This document shows positions 11,351 to 23,600 of a stretch of 64,000 nt of DNA, one piece after another. Position 1 is the first letter of the stretch. Each line of letters opens with the position of its first letter. This stretch comes from Megascapheus bottae (lineage: Eukaryota; Chordata; Mammalia; Rodentia; Geomyidae). The notes beneath the pieces were generated by a model. The model searched no databases and was not told the DNA's origin. It was given only the letters and a program-made list of their open reading frames with translations. The DNA is taken from the NCBI GenBank assembly GCA_024803745.1, contig JANJXV010000006.1, positions 45,415,001-45,479,000 of the forward strand, written 5' to 3'. Position numbers and translations under genes: made by a program.

Positions 11351-12596
11351 TTTTATATTTACTAAAATCTAAACTAAGTAACTCAGGTATATCTTTATAG
11401 TAGAAAAGTATGTTAACGTACGTGTTTATAATATGTAAGACTATTAGTGAAATACATTTCTATTTTTCTAAAATTAAAAAGATACTGAAAAGAAAATTGT
11501 TCACAGTATTTCCCAACATAATAAAAAATTAAATGTTATTAGAATATTTATCTTTAAAGTAAGTTGGCTAATTCTTGAAGAAAAATCACAAATGTTGTTT
11601 TGTCATTTAAAAAAACTTGAAAAATAAGAACACACTTGGATCAGAAATGAAAAGATTGGTTGTATAAATTGATAACACAAAGGCATTTTTTAGTTTTAAT
11701 TCTGGTCTAGCATGGTAGCTTTGTCATTGGGCTCACATTGTCTACACTATTAAAATGAATATACCTGTGGTGTTGGAAGCAAATCTATTTAGAGTGATGT
11801 TACTTATAGTCTGTTGTTCAGTAATATTGATCTGTGTCGTTTGTCTAATAGAAAAATAATAAACAATTACTAAGCAATGTTGGGAAAAGTAATCAGTTTT
11901 TATATATCACTAATATAGCAGACCTCCCAAAACATAAAGGTGATGATCTGCATAAAATCAATGTGTTATGCTACATTGCTTATATTCATCACTTCAGGTT
12001 CTTGGTAATAAAAGGTATAACATTAGACTTGAATTACTGCTAAGCTGAAGAGACATTTGGAAATAAAGGGCTCTAGTATTTAATCTAGAAATTTATTTAA
12101 AAATGTCTTTGTCTTAAACTTGGATATTTTAAATCATCACAAATTTTCTTCTGGTTAAAATTCAGATAAGTAAAACACTTCAATTTATTTTAGAATAAAA
12201 ACAAGGCAAACTCAACTCAAAATAACAATTTGTACTCTATATTATAAAAATACAAATAAAAGGAATTCAAAGATAATTTTCAGATGCAGATATCTCTATA
12301 GTAATTTGCAAGGGTCCTCTAGATTTCATCAGTAATACATTAAACATTAAATGAAAACAGTAATGATAAACAAAAGAAATTATTTTGAATAGTATTCAAT
12401 CACATAATGTCCTCTTAAGCAGTTTTTAGATTAAAAGAGGGAAATGTATAAGTTTAGAAACAAACCTATGCAACAAACTCAAGCTGTTTCAAAATGAGCC
12501 TTTTTCTGGGCTATTCACTAACATTGTGGAAGTTTCTAATTCCACCTGAATTTCCCAAAACTATAGTGTTAAAATATGTTAAAAAAATGAAAAACT

Positions 12597-12812
12597 GGGG
12601 GCCGGGAGTTTGGACTAGTGGTAGAATGCTTGCCTACCATGCACAAAGTCCCGGATTTGATTCCTCGGTACCACATACATAGAGAAAAGCCGGATGTGGT
12701 GCTGAGGCTCAAGTGGAAGAGCTCTCTAGCCTTAAGAAAGTCCAAGGATAGTCAGTGCTCAGACCCTGAGCTCAAGCCCAGGACGGGCAAAAAAAAACAA
12801 AAACAAAAAAAC
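12597..12812 (+). mobile_element. SINE-A
   Basis: Full-length plus copy from GGGGCCGGGAGTTTGGACTA to an A tail with CAAAAAC units. It lies about 270 bp past the donor of the 85-bp ear exon, antisense to AP3B1. Confidence 0.88.
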
Positions 12813-13082
12813 TAAGAACTTTATTTAGCAGTTGCCTTGTTATTTATCCAACCCATCACGAATTCCAATGGTGAATGGCATGTTGTAATGACTATGTGTA
12901 AGAAACACTAAAACTATAAACACTACACAGCTGTTACATAGCAGTTCAAACACTGTCAAAGAAAAACACATTTAAAATGTTTAAATGTTTTATTTCTCAC
13001 AGAAAAGAGCTGCTGAAAGCTCAGTTTTTTTTTATCTGTTAACCTTAGAGACAATATAAAATAGAATAACACCTGAACTTAC

Positions 13083-13167
13083 CACAACTGGAAACTGGCA
13101 GTCTGTGTAGAATCACAAAAGTCAATACCCATTGAAACAGTAATGGATGCCTCAGGCTCAAGAGAGT
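13083..13167 (-). CDS. AP3B1: AP3B1 ear-domain exon (85 bp)
   Basis: This short exon was found from the protein family rather than from an open-frame list. The phase-1 Asp is completed by AC, then it encodes [20 protein letters not shown] followed by QTASFQL and two bases of a Cys codon. The acceptor is TTATTTCTAG|AC with a weak pyrimidine tract and a plausible branch site CTAAATT about 20 bases upstream. The donor is TTGTG|GTAAGT (GT at 13082-13081). It continues the ear beta-sandwich directly after FNPI of the preceding exon. The [11 protein letters not shown] block is shared by beta-3A and beta-3B ears, so exon identity is secure. The next exon, expected to begin with the last base of Cys and TKDD, was not found down to position 1. 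Confidence 0.93.
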
Positions 13168-16154
13168 CTAGAAATAAGATAATTTAGACAAAGAGCATGT
13201 GAAAAAGAAGCAAACTAAATACTGAACATTCAACTAATATTTGTAATTTGGTTAAAACAGACTAATTGATAGCCTATGAGAAAAATTTTAAATAAAAATG
13301 TTAAGGAAATTTTAACTTCACTATGAAGATCTTATTTTTCATAATCTTAATTCTGCAATTCACACACTCTACCAAACACTTCAGAGACAAATCTCTTCAT
13401 GATACACTCAATAAAAAGAAGGAAATTTTTGTATGTTTTTTTTTTATTATTTTCATTTGACAGAACTGGGGTCTTAAGAACTTTGTATTCACTCAGCTGG
13501 TACTATCACTTGAGTCATGTCTCCAGCTCAGTTTTTTCTTGTTATTTTGAAGCTGGAGTCTTGCATGCTTTTGTGCCCAAGCCAGCTTTGAATTGTGATC
13601 CTCTCAGCTTCCTGAGTAGTTCCACAAGCACCTGGATGGAAACATGTGCTTATTTGGAACACCTATTTTAACAGGTGTTATGCAACTAAAACTGTAGAAT
13701 AGTTACCCTAAAGTAGTAAATTTCAAACAATATTCTATTTTTTCAGTAGAAAAAAATCAAACTGAAATAAAGACTGAAGTTGGAAGAAATCAAGCTATAG
13801 TCAAAAGGCAGCAAGAGAATGGGTATGACTGAAACTAATTACATTATTAAAAGATTACCAACAGAAAATTAATGTCAGGTTTGTATTTTTGTGGTACTGA
13901 AAAATGGAACCCAAGGCCTCATGTGTGCCAGGTAAGCACTCTACCCCTAAGGCACATTCCCAGGCCTTAAGGTCATTATCATGATAAAACAAATAACAAA
14001 ATGGCATTTTATAGATCTGGAAAATACTACTGAAGACTTAACTGTCAAATAACTATATAAATATATAATATTATTTTTTTTACAGTTGACAATAAAACTT
14101 AAAGCAAACAAGAAAACTGCATTCTACTTAGGATTCCAACATTTACAATAACTTTCACTTCTTCTAATCCTACATGCTTTTATCAGTTCACAATTCTGTC
14201 CGTCTCATTACTAAAGGCTATTTTATTTTTATTTTTTTTCTATGGTGAGGATGAAACCAGGACTTCACACATGCTAATAAGCAAGTGCTCTACTTCTGAG
14301 CTGTGTACATCCCTGAGGCTATTTCTTTAGTGAATTCCTAGCATCTGTGCCACAAACATAGCTGGGTTTGTTTGCTCTTCTTTGTATCTGTCACCAACCA
14401 CACTAGTAGCAAATCCTGTCATATCTAAAACATGATAGCATTTATGATTTGGCTCTTTCTACATTCTGTATTCTTGTATTTCATTTGATAAAGTGACAGC
14501 TCTCAAGATGCACTGTTGATAGCACTCTGACACTGCTTGATATTGTCTTCAGTCTTACGATAATTAACTGTGAGGTTAGTGCCATGCTAATTCTGGAGGA
14601 CAGTTCGTGATCAATGGCATGTTTTATTATATGAGCGCTTCAAGAGCAAAATGATCAGCATAAAATTATTCATATAATAGATTTTTATAATATTTGGAGC
14701 CTACTAAATTGGAAAAGCTTGCTCAATTAGATAACTGCACTTGGATACTATTTCTGGATTTGCTGTGATATATCTGAGACAGCTATGTAAAAATGGCTGA
14801 AAAACATTGGCTGCATTATACCACACCACTGGTAATGAAAAATGCAATCACACAGATGTCCCTCACTTTGATGTGACAGTTGTACACTGAACTCAAATTT
14901 GTCAATTGTTAATGGAAAGTCATTGAAGATAATGAAGATGAGCTTAAGGATATTGTGTATTTTTAAAATCTCCTATATACTTGGTCTCTTTGGGAAACAG
15001 TATATTAATACAGGTAATCTTATAAGGATGTCAGTTTCATGCTAAAGTCAGGGCAAAATCTGGACAAAGATCATTGTGTACTGCAGACAAAAAAAAAAAA
15101 GAAAAGAAAATAGGATGGTGACAGACAACAAAGCTGCTGGACCCCCTGAACACATATACAAGTGCTGAATACATAAAAATATTACTTAAAAAATCTCCAA
15201 ACAAGCATGACAAGAGAATGTTTGGTTTTTGCCATCTTCTTCAGATGTTGGTAGACTATAGCATGTTCTATAACTCTTCTATTGGCAATGAAGTCTATCT
15301 CCATTCATACTGCATAAGAACTCTCTTGAAGCTGGGTGCGATGGCTCAGGCTTGTAATCCTAGCTACTCAGGAGGCTGAGATCTGTGGATCAAGGTTCAA
15401 AGCCAGCCAGGGCGCAAAAGGACCTGAGACTCTTATTTCCAATTAATCTCTAGAAAACAGGAAGTAGGGCTTGGCTCAAGGGTAGGGTAGTAGCCTTGAG
15501 CTGAAGAGCTCAGGAACAATGCCCAGGCCCAGGGGTAGGGCAGTAACCTAGAGCTGAAGAGCTAAGGGAGTTCAAGCCCTATGATCCACCAAAAAAAAAA
15601 AAAAAAAAACACCTCTCTTGAACTCATTCAGTAAATGCCAACAAAATGAATAAAACATTGCGGTCATAAAAATTTGCCCAAGAATGGAAAAGAACAGCCT
15701 TTAACTAGTACTCAGGCAATGGTATATATTCACTTTTTATTTCGGTGTTAAGGTCATAGTATCAAATTTATTATATTTATTTCTTCTATTCTACATAGGC
15801 CAATAAAAGGTCAATGCATCAACTCATGCCAGCCCAAGGAAACATTAATACTGTTCTACTGTTTTAACCTTTGGATAACATTTTCAACCTTCAGGCAATT
15901 CATATATCAGCTACTTGACACTTCTCAAACTAAACTAATTTTTTAAATAGATAAAAAGTTCTTGATTATAAGTAGTAAGAAGTATCACCAATTGGTAGTT
16001 CTTTGGCAATATATTCAGTTTGCAAAAATAATTCAATAAAAATCAGGACAATCTGTATTCTTTAAGTTATGCCAATTATTAAAATGCAAAAAATGGCATT
16101 AAATATATTTTGCAATCAGTACAGTTTAACTCCCCTTAAAAGAAAATTTGGTTG

Positions 16155-16186
<32 letters not shown>

Positions 16187-17615
16187 CCATCCATGATGAA
16201 ACCTACCAAACATTATTTTCATTGTTTGGAAAGGTGGTAGAGAACAATGGGAATGGTCTGGAGGTGGGATAAATTTGTTCCAAGTACTCTATGTAAATGT
16301 ATGGAGGACATATCAAAATGAAACTTTTCTCACATTACAAGGTATATTAACTCAAAAAAAAATGTTAAAAGCCGGGCATGGTGGCTAATGCCTATAATCC
16401 TAGCTGCTCAGAAGGCTGAGATCTGAGGATCAAGGTTCAAAGCCATCCTGGGCACAAAAGGACCTGAGATTCTTATTTCCAATTAACCTCTAGAAAATGG
16501 GAAGTGGGGCTTGGCTCAAGGGTAGGGAGGTAGCCTTGAGCTGAAGAGCTCAGGGACAGTGCCCAGGCCGAGTTCAAGCCACATAAACCGCCCCCCTCCA
16601 AAAAAAAAGTTAAAAAGCCTATCAGGCTTTGTCCTTTAGAAATTGTTCTATTCCTTTGTGAAAAATATAACACAAACAAAAAGTGTTCCCTTTACATTAT
16701 TTCCTTTTCTTCCACTTATTGTTAATTTCATGAGATTCCATATCTGAATTTGTATACAGGTATACTGTATATACACTTATTTATTGGAAATAAAGAAGGG
16801 AAAGGGGAAAACAAGATGACTGAGAAGGGAAAGGGGGACAAAAACATGAGAAGGGGTATCAAGGTTCAAGAAGCAATGTATCCACTACCTGATGAATTTA
16901 ACTGTTTAACCCCTCTACACATTATCCCGACAATAAAATACAATTTAAAAAGGGGTTCCTTTACTAAATGACTTGTGGGAACCATAGAAAAGAAGTCTGT
17001 AATACTAGAGAGCAGAATCACAGACAAACAGTATAGTTTTTATTATCACATTTGAGCTCATCCAAGGGTATTGTTTACCTGAAGTATACTAAAAAGGAAC
17101 TTCTGAAGCTTTCTGATAATATTTTAAGTCTGAAATGAAATAACTTTATGTTACTTTTGAGACTTCATCTAAAGTTTTTCCCAACTACACCTTAGGATTG
17201 TTCAAGAGAACAGTACAGAGATTGGTGATTCTGAACAGTTCACCATTTCAAACTCAAAGTATAAGTACAACTGTTGCATTCAGTTTTTGAAAAGTATAGC
17301 TTTGGCAAAACCCTCACAAACTTCAAGGAGGATTATAGATGCCACTAAGAGCCCTTTGGGCACCAGAGCTGTATGAGAGGGCGGGCACTGCCCAGCACTG
17401 GCTGGCTGCTGCATACAGGGATAAAGGATCAGCCGTGCTTTATTTTATGCCATTATTTTTTTTTTACCCAGGAAAAGGGAGGTTCCCCCACCCCCCCTCT
17501 ATAATATTAAAACAAAAATTAATGGTGGTATAGATTCAAACTATTAAAAACAACCTACTGAGGACAAGTGTAGCAATTTACTATGGGCAATTCTGTATTT
17601 TTTACACATAGAAGA

Positions 17616-17664
<49 letters not shown>

Positions 17665-20600
17665 CAAATGCAAGTTCAAAAGAAGCAAAACAGGTTTGAT
17701 CCCCCAAATCATAACCACTAATAAAAAGGAAAACAAATATAAACTGAGCATGCTAACAGCCAATAAAATAATGTTCTTACTTTGTGCAATTAAAAAGAAT
17801 GTACTATTAAAACAAAAACATTTGGTTATCAAACTGAAAAAAAGTTTTAAATAAGAACTGGTATTTACCTATTGGATTAAAGACATGCATTTGCATGCCT
17901 GTAGGAAGTTTTTTTTCCCCTATGTGGATGTTTTCTATCTTGCGATCTGAAGTATTATTCAGTGTTATTTGCACAGAGACCATCTTATCACCAAAAATGG
18001 AAGGTTGTCTTGGAAAGAAATAGTGGGCAGCCAGTCCTTTTCCACTCATTCGATGAAGCAGAATGTGCGTTTTCATCGGTACAAAAACAGGAGCAGCAAC
18101 CTATTGAACATGGGGAAAAGAAAACATGAATCAGGGAATATAGTTATTAATTCTCTTAAGAAATAAGCAAACTTTTATGATATTTGACTTCTGGTTTCCC
18201 TGAAGTACTACAAAAATTACAATGATGAGTAATAGAAGCATATAACACTCATGTATATTAGACAGAACTGATATTAAAATGTAATATAAATACCTTTGAA
18301 ACAGTACCAAGTTTCTTTCTGTACATTTCAGGCATATATTAAGATATTTTGATAAAAGGAAAACAATCTTAGTTATATAATTTTTTTTTTTGGTGAGGGG
18401 TGCTGGGCCTGGGGCTCAAACTTAGGGTCTGGTCACTGAACTCGGGCTAAACACTGACACTGAAGGCTGGTGTTCTATCACACGAGCCACAGTTCCACTT
18501 CCAGCTTTTTTGGTAGTTAATTGGAGGTAAGGGTCTCACAGACATTCCTGCTCTGTCTGGCTTTGAACCACAATCCTCAGATCTGAGTCTCCTGAGTAGT
18601 TAGAGGTATAGGTGTGAGCCACTGGCACCCAGCTGTAATACTTTTAAAAAACAGTTTCTTGCTTCTTATGTAGTTATGTAGCTCGCGTAGTCTCAAGAAA
18701 TTGTCTTGTTCAATTTCTTAAGTGTTGGGATTACAGGTGTGTGCTACCACACCTGGCATGTAGAATACATTTAAAAAATGAATTTTAAGGTTCTCCCATT
18801 CTGCCACCCCCAGTACCATATATAGCCATTTGCTAACTTCACTAGTTTTATTAGATTGTCAGTTGGTTGTTTTAGATGTTTCAACTATAAGGCATTGTAA
18901 CTATAAAAAATATCATCTACAAATAATGAAGTCTGTGCCTTTGTTTTCAATCTTGCCTCCTTGTGTGTCTCCTTCCACTTCCCAAGTTTCTTCTATTGTA
19001 AGCTGAAGACCATGGCTCTCTATCACAGGTGATTTCATTTCTTTTTTGCTTTTTTGCTTTAATGGATAAAAACATTTTTTTTCCTACTTCAAAGTCAGTT
19101 AAGTCATATTGCCGAAAGTATGCAGTTCATGTGAAATTGAGGTACATTAACTCTATCAATTTTTTCTCCAAACATTTAAATCAATTGTCTACATGAGATC
19201 ATGAACAGTCTTTTCTCAACAACTTACAAATGCGAAGGTTTCTGGGCCTGGATTAATCTGTTAAATCCATAGTGAAATAGTTCATTTCTTGGAGTGCTAC
19301 AATATGATTCAATTATTTGGTAACACAAATCTTTCCTCATTTCACTGTTCTTCAATAATTTTCCTGGCTAATCAACTCTTTATCCTTCCCTTGAATGTAA
19401 GATTCTTGGTTAAATTCTTTCCTGAATCTCATTTTGTTTGAGCTTATAAGCAGCATATTAAATGAAGAAATGCTAAGACCAAGTTCTAGCTATCTTTCTA
19501 TTAAAATAGATGTATTACAAATCAGAAATGGCATTTATGCCTGATGATGTTATAAATTAGTAACGATATTAATAATTCAATAAATACAACAAAACAGAAA
19601 TATCAAACGAGTATAAAATAATAAAGTGTATTCTAAACATCACTAAAAGATGGTATTCTCAAAAGGATCAATTGATAAATGTGAGAATTTATAATACGTT
19701 ATCTAAATTTCAGCAATGAAGCAAGTACTCTATTCATGCTATTCTGGTTTTCTGATGATAAAAAAAACAGCCTGGTTCCCTCCTCCTATAGCCCCTCCAC
19801 CCAGGAATTTCAAGTTCTTTTTTGAAGTACTTTTATGTCAATCCATAGGTTCTTTGGATGGAATAAATACTATCTGCAGCCAAGTATGGTGGTGCATACC
19901 CATAATGCCAGCACTTGGAATGTTGAGGAGGAATCTTGACTTGGAGGCCAGCCTAGACTACATATCAAGTTATTGTTTCAAATACTCAATATTCAAAAAT
20001 TTTAACTTTCAAGTCTGGCACTAATGGCTCATGACTGCAATTCTACCTACTTAGCAAGCTAAGATCTGAGGATCATGGTTCGATGCCAGCCCAGGCACAC
20101 AAACCCAACAGACTTTTATGTTCAATTAGCCAGCAAAAAGTTGGAAGTGGAAGTGTGGCTAAAATAAGAATGAAAAAGAGGGGGGGGAGATAGGGAGGGG
20201 GGGAGGTAGGGAGGGAGTGTGGGAGAGAGGAGGGGAGAGGGAGAGGGAGAGGGAGAGAGGGAGAGAGGGAGAGGGAGGAAGGGAGGAAGAGAGGAAGGGA
20301 GGAAGGGAGTCAGGGAGAGGGGGGAGGGGAGGGGGAGAGGGGGGAGAAAGAGAGGGAGAGAGAGAGGGAGAGAAGGAGGGAGGATAATTTTAACATTGTA
20401 ATTATAAATGCTCAGATGTTGATTAGTATATATCCAAACAACTACTCTCAGTAATGAATATTCAAAGAGATAATGGGCCGAGCTGGAAATGTACCTCAGT
20501 GGTAAGGTGCTTGACTCCTATGTGCAAGGTTGGGTTTGGTCCTCAGCGCCACAGAAGAACAGAAATGTAAGCAACTGAAACAGACATGTATGAAAAGGTA

Positions 20601-23600
20601 TGTGTGTGTGCCACAGACCGACTCAGCGGGAGTGCGGGGAGACCAAGTCTGGATTCACAGGTCAGGAATGGATTCGGCGATGACAGACAGACACAAACGC
20701 AAGGGAGGTTTGAAATCTGCTGCGAAGCTTTACTTGTTGAATGTGAGATTATATACAATCAAAGTAGGAGCATTTTCTTTCAGTTGGCATAAGGTCAAAA
20801 GATTACAATCATGTTTAAGAATGGTTACAGGGTACATTTTTCTAAGTAGAAAAGAAACTTCTCCCTCCCTTCTAAGGAGCTATGGTTAATATGTCAGACG
20901 TTGTGGTTAGGCATCATCTGCCTTGGCATTAATCAATATTAGCTTTGTTTACCATCTGTTCCATTCTAGTTCTTCCTATGATTCTGTTTCTTAGTCAGTA
21001 ATTATTACCCTGTGCCAGGAATTGTAAAACCTTAAACCTAAGAGTCCATTGTTGCTGCTCAGTTAGAGCACACCACGGTGCTCTAGCCCTTCTAATCCTT
21101 TCCCATATGATTCATTATGTACTTGCAACATTTACACAAGTAATGCAGACGCATTAAAGGCATACTTAGGCAAACTAACATATATTACTAATTCAAAGAT
21201 CATATTTTCCGTTTTAGTTTCTAATTCTGTCTTATTATTAATAGACTACATTGAGGTCATCAAGGCTGCTGTGGATGTGTATTGCGCCAGAGTAGCCGGG
21301 CATGCACTTTTAGTTCCTGGAGCATCTAGTCACTCAATCAATTGTATAGGCCAGTAGCTGGCACAGAATATTACTGCCATACCATCAACTATCAGAAATG
21401 AAAAGAGTGTTAAAAGAATCCCAGCATCCAGCATTATGAGAATTCCACGCATATGTCCCGGTCTCTGCCAGTGACCTCCAGGAGGCCTGATCACCATTGG
21501 TGCGAACCTCAGGACTGGCAGCCATTCAAGCTCTTTCTGCTCCATGCTGCACAGACTCCACTGGAGTGGGTGTAGCATGTGTGTGTATACATATACACAT
21601 ATAAATATAAAATATTTATATGACATAGATATCAGCAAGAATCATATTTTCTCCTATAAATTAATGTAAACTTTAATAATCAACCTTTAAACATAGCCCT
21701 GAGTGGTACTATGGGCTTGGACTCAGGGCCTTGCACTTGATTTAGCTGGTCTCTAGCTCAAGCCATACCTCCAGTTTGCTTTTTCTGGTTACTCTGGAGA
21801 TGCAATCTAGCAAACTTTTCTGCCAAAGGTGGGCTCAAACTTTGATCTGGATCTCAGCCACCTGATTAGCTAGGATTACTGGTATGAACTAAGGGCTTCC
21901 ATGAGGATTCCTATAATTAGATGATAAGTACACTAAAAACCCTAACCAGGTCTTAATCATATCTACACTGCTCCTGACATACATATGCCATTAAATCACT
22001 GAACAGATGTTGATGTATGTAGTTAGTTTTACTTCTGTGGGAACTCCTAGCAGTGGGACATATGAATGGAGAGAAGAGAGGTGAGCAAATAAATCATTAT
22101 ATTCAATGTACATTACGTAAAATTAAAACTGAAATTTGAGGGCAGAGATAGGAGAGAGGAAATAGGGGAGAAGGATGGAAGGGGTGACATTGATTAAGAA
22201 ATATTGCACTCATACCCTGTCATGTTGTTTTTGTTACTAGAACTCTGCAGTCTAATTTGAAAACTAGAGTTGTGACCCCACTAGCATTGGTCTTTTTGCT
22301 TATGATTGTTTTGACTGCTTGAGGTCAGCTGTGGGGCTTGAACTCAGGGCCTGGATATTGTCCTTGATTTTCACTCAAGGCGAGTGAGTGTTCTATCATT
22401 TTGAGCCACAGCACTACTTCTGGTTTTCTGGTAGTTAACTGGAGATACAAGTTTCATGAACTTTCCTGCCCACACAGACTTTGAACCATGATTTTCAGAG
22501 CTAGGATTACAGGTGTGAGCTACCAGTATCCAGCTTCCTTAAGGTTTTTGGGCTTCCATATTAATAATGAATAATTCTGCCAACCCATGAAGATGGTGGG
22601 CCTTTATATTTTGCAGTTATCTTTTTAAATTTTATTCAATGATTTATAGTTTTCACTGTAGAAATTTTGCACCTCCTTCTTTGGTTTATTCCTAGGTTGG
22701 GGGGGGTCCTTTGCAAATATTATTTTCCTTGTTTCTCAGCCTGTTTGTTATTAATAATATAGAAAAGTACTTATTCTTCATGTTAATTTTGAATTGTGCT
22801 GATTTGCTAAAATAATTTATTATATCTAAGAATATTATCAGATCTTGGAGTCTTGGAGTCTTTTTTTTGGTCATGGGGCTTTTGAGTCTGGGAGTTGAGT
22901 CTGGGAGTTGTCCCTGAGCTCTTCTGCTCAAGGCTAGTGCTCTATCTCTCTATTTCTCTTCCAGTTTTCTGGTGATTAATTGGAGATTAATTGGTGATTA
23001 ATTGGAGTCTCATGGACTTTTGTGCCCAATCTGGCTTTGAACTGTATCCTCAGATTTCAGCCTCCTGAGTAGTGACGATTACAGGCATAAGCCACCACGC
23101 TTGGCTCCTATTATTCTTGAAGTGACTACTCCAGTCACCCTGACTCTATAGGCAATCATTTAATTTTTTTTTCCCTTGTGTTGGCAGCCTCCTGAATATT
23201 GAGGATTGCAGGCCTGAACCACCAGCTCCTAGCCTTCCATCAGTAATACTTTTATGTAACAGTCATGGTCCTACCAGCTGGCAGTTGCTCTGCCTGGAAT
23301 ATGCTTCCTCCTTCACGGCTTAGCTTTGACATGTCTTGCTCCATTGTTACACAATTAATGAGGTTTAAATCCAGCTGCATTTCTTTATCCCAATTTCATT
23401 TTTCTTTTTCTATAGCAACTTGAGTCCTTTTCTAACATAATATATAATTAACTTTTATTACTTGTCTTCCCATCTACTTCCCAACTTAAATTCCTGTATA
23501 AAACACAATCTTACTCTAAGAATGCAAAGCATGTTTTTACTATTTTAAATGATTATAGATTTTATTTGTAAATGTACTTGGATGCTGACTGTTCAGTTCT

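Larger units (their letters stand above)
1..13082 (-). other. AP3B1: AP3B1 intron after the last visible exon (at least 13.1 kb, incomplete)
   Basis: No further ear exon was found here by reading the minus strand for the expected beta-3A sequence, so the intron continues below position 1. Non-repeat stretches are about 600-1250, 2108-2470, 5000-5560, 8616-9490 (very AT-rich, probably decayed old repeats), 9605-9830 and 10300-12590. The last is free of young repeats and contains a block that looks conserved (11040-11350). The rest is mobile-element sequence listed separately. Confidence 0.8.
13168..17868 (-). other. AP3B1: AP3B1 intron between the two ear exons (4,701 bp)
   Basis: Bounded by GTAAAT at 17868 and CTAG at 13168. 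Unique sequence lies at 13640-13880, 13970-14230, 14320-15320, 15625-16150, 16190-16360 and 16970-17610. The interval 14440-14960 is repeat-free and resembles conserved non-coding DNA. No open frame here has coding character. Confidence 0.85.

Noticed and set aside
17602..17832. 76-codon minus-strand frame next to the ear exon
   Set aside because: Lies in the intron beyond the GTAAAT donor and translates the CA repeat.
20219..20401. Arg/Gly/Glu-rich frame
   Set aside because: Direct translation of the homopurine repeat.
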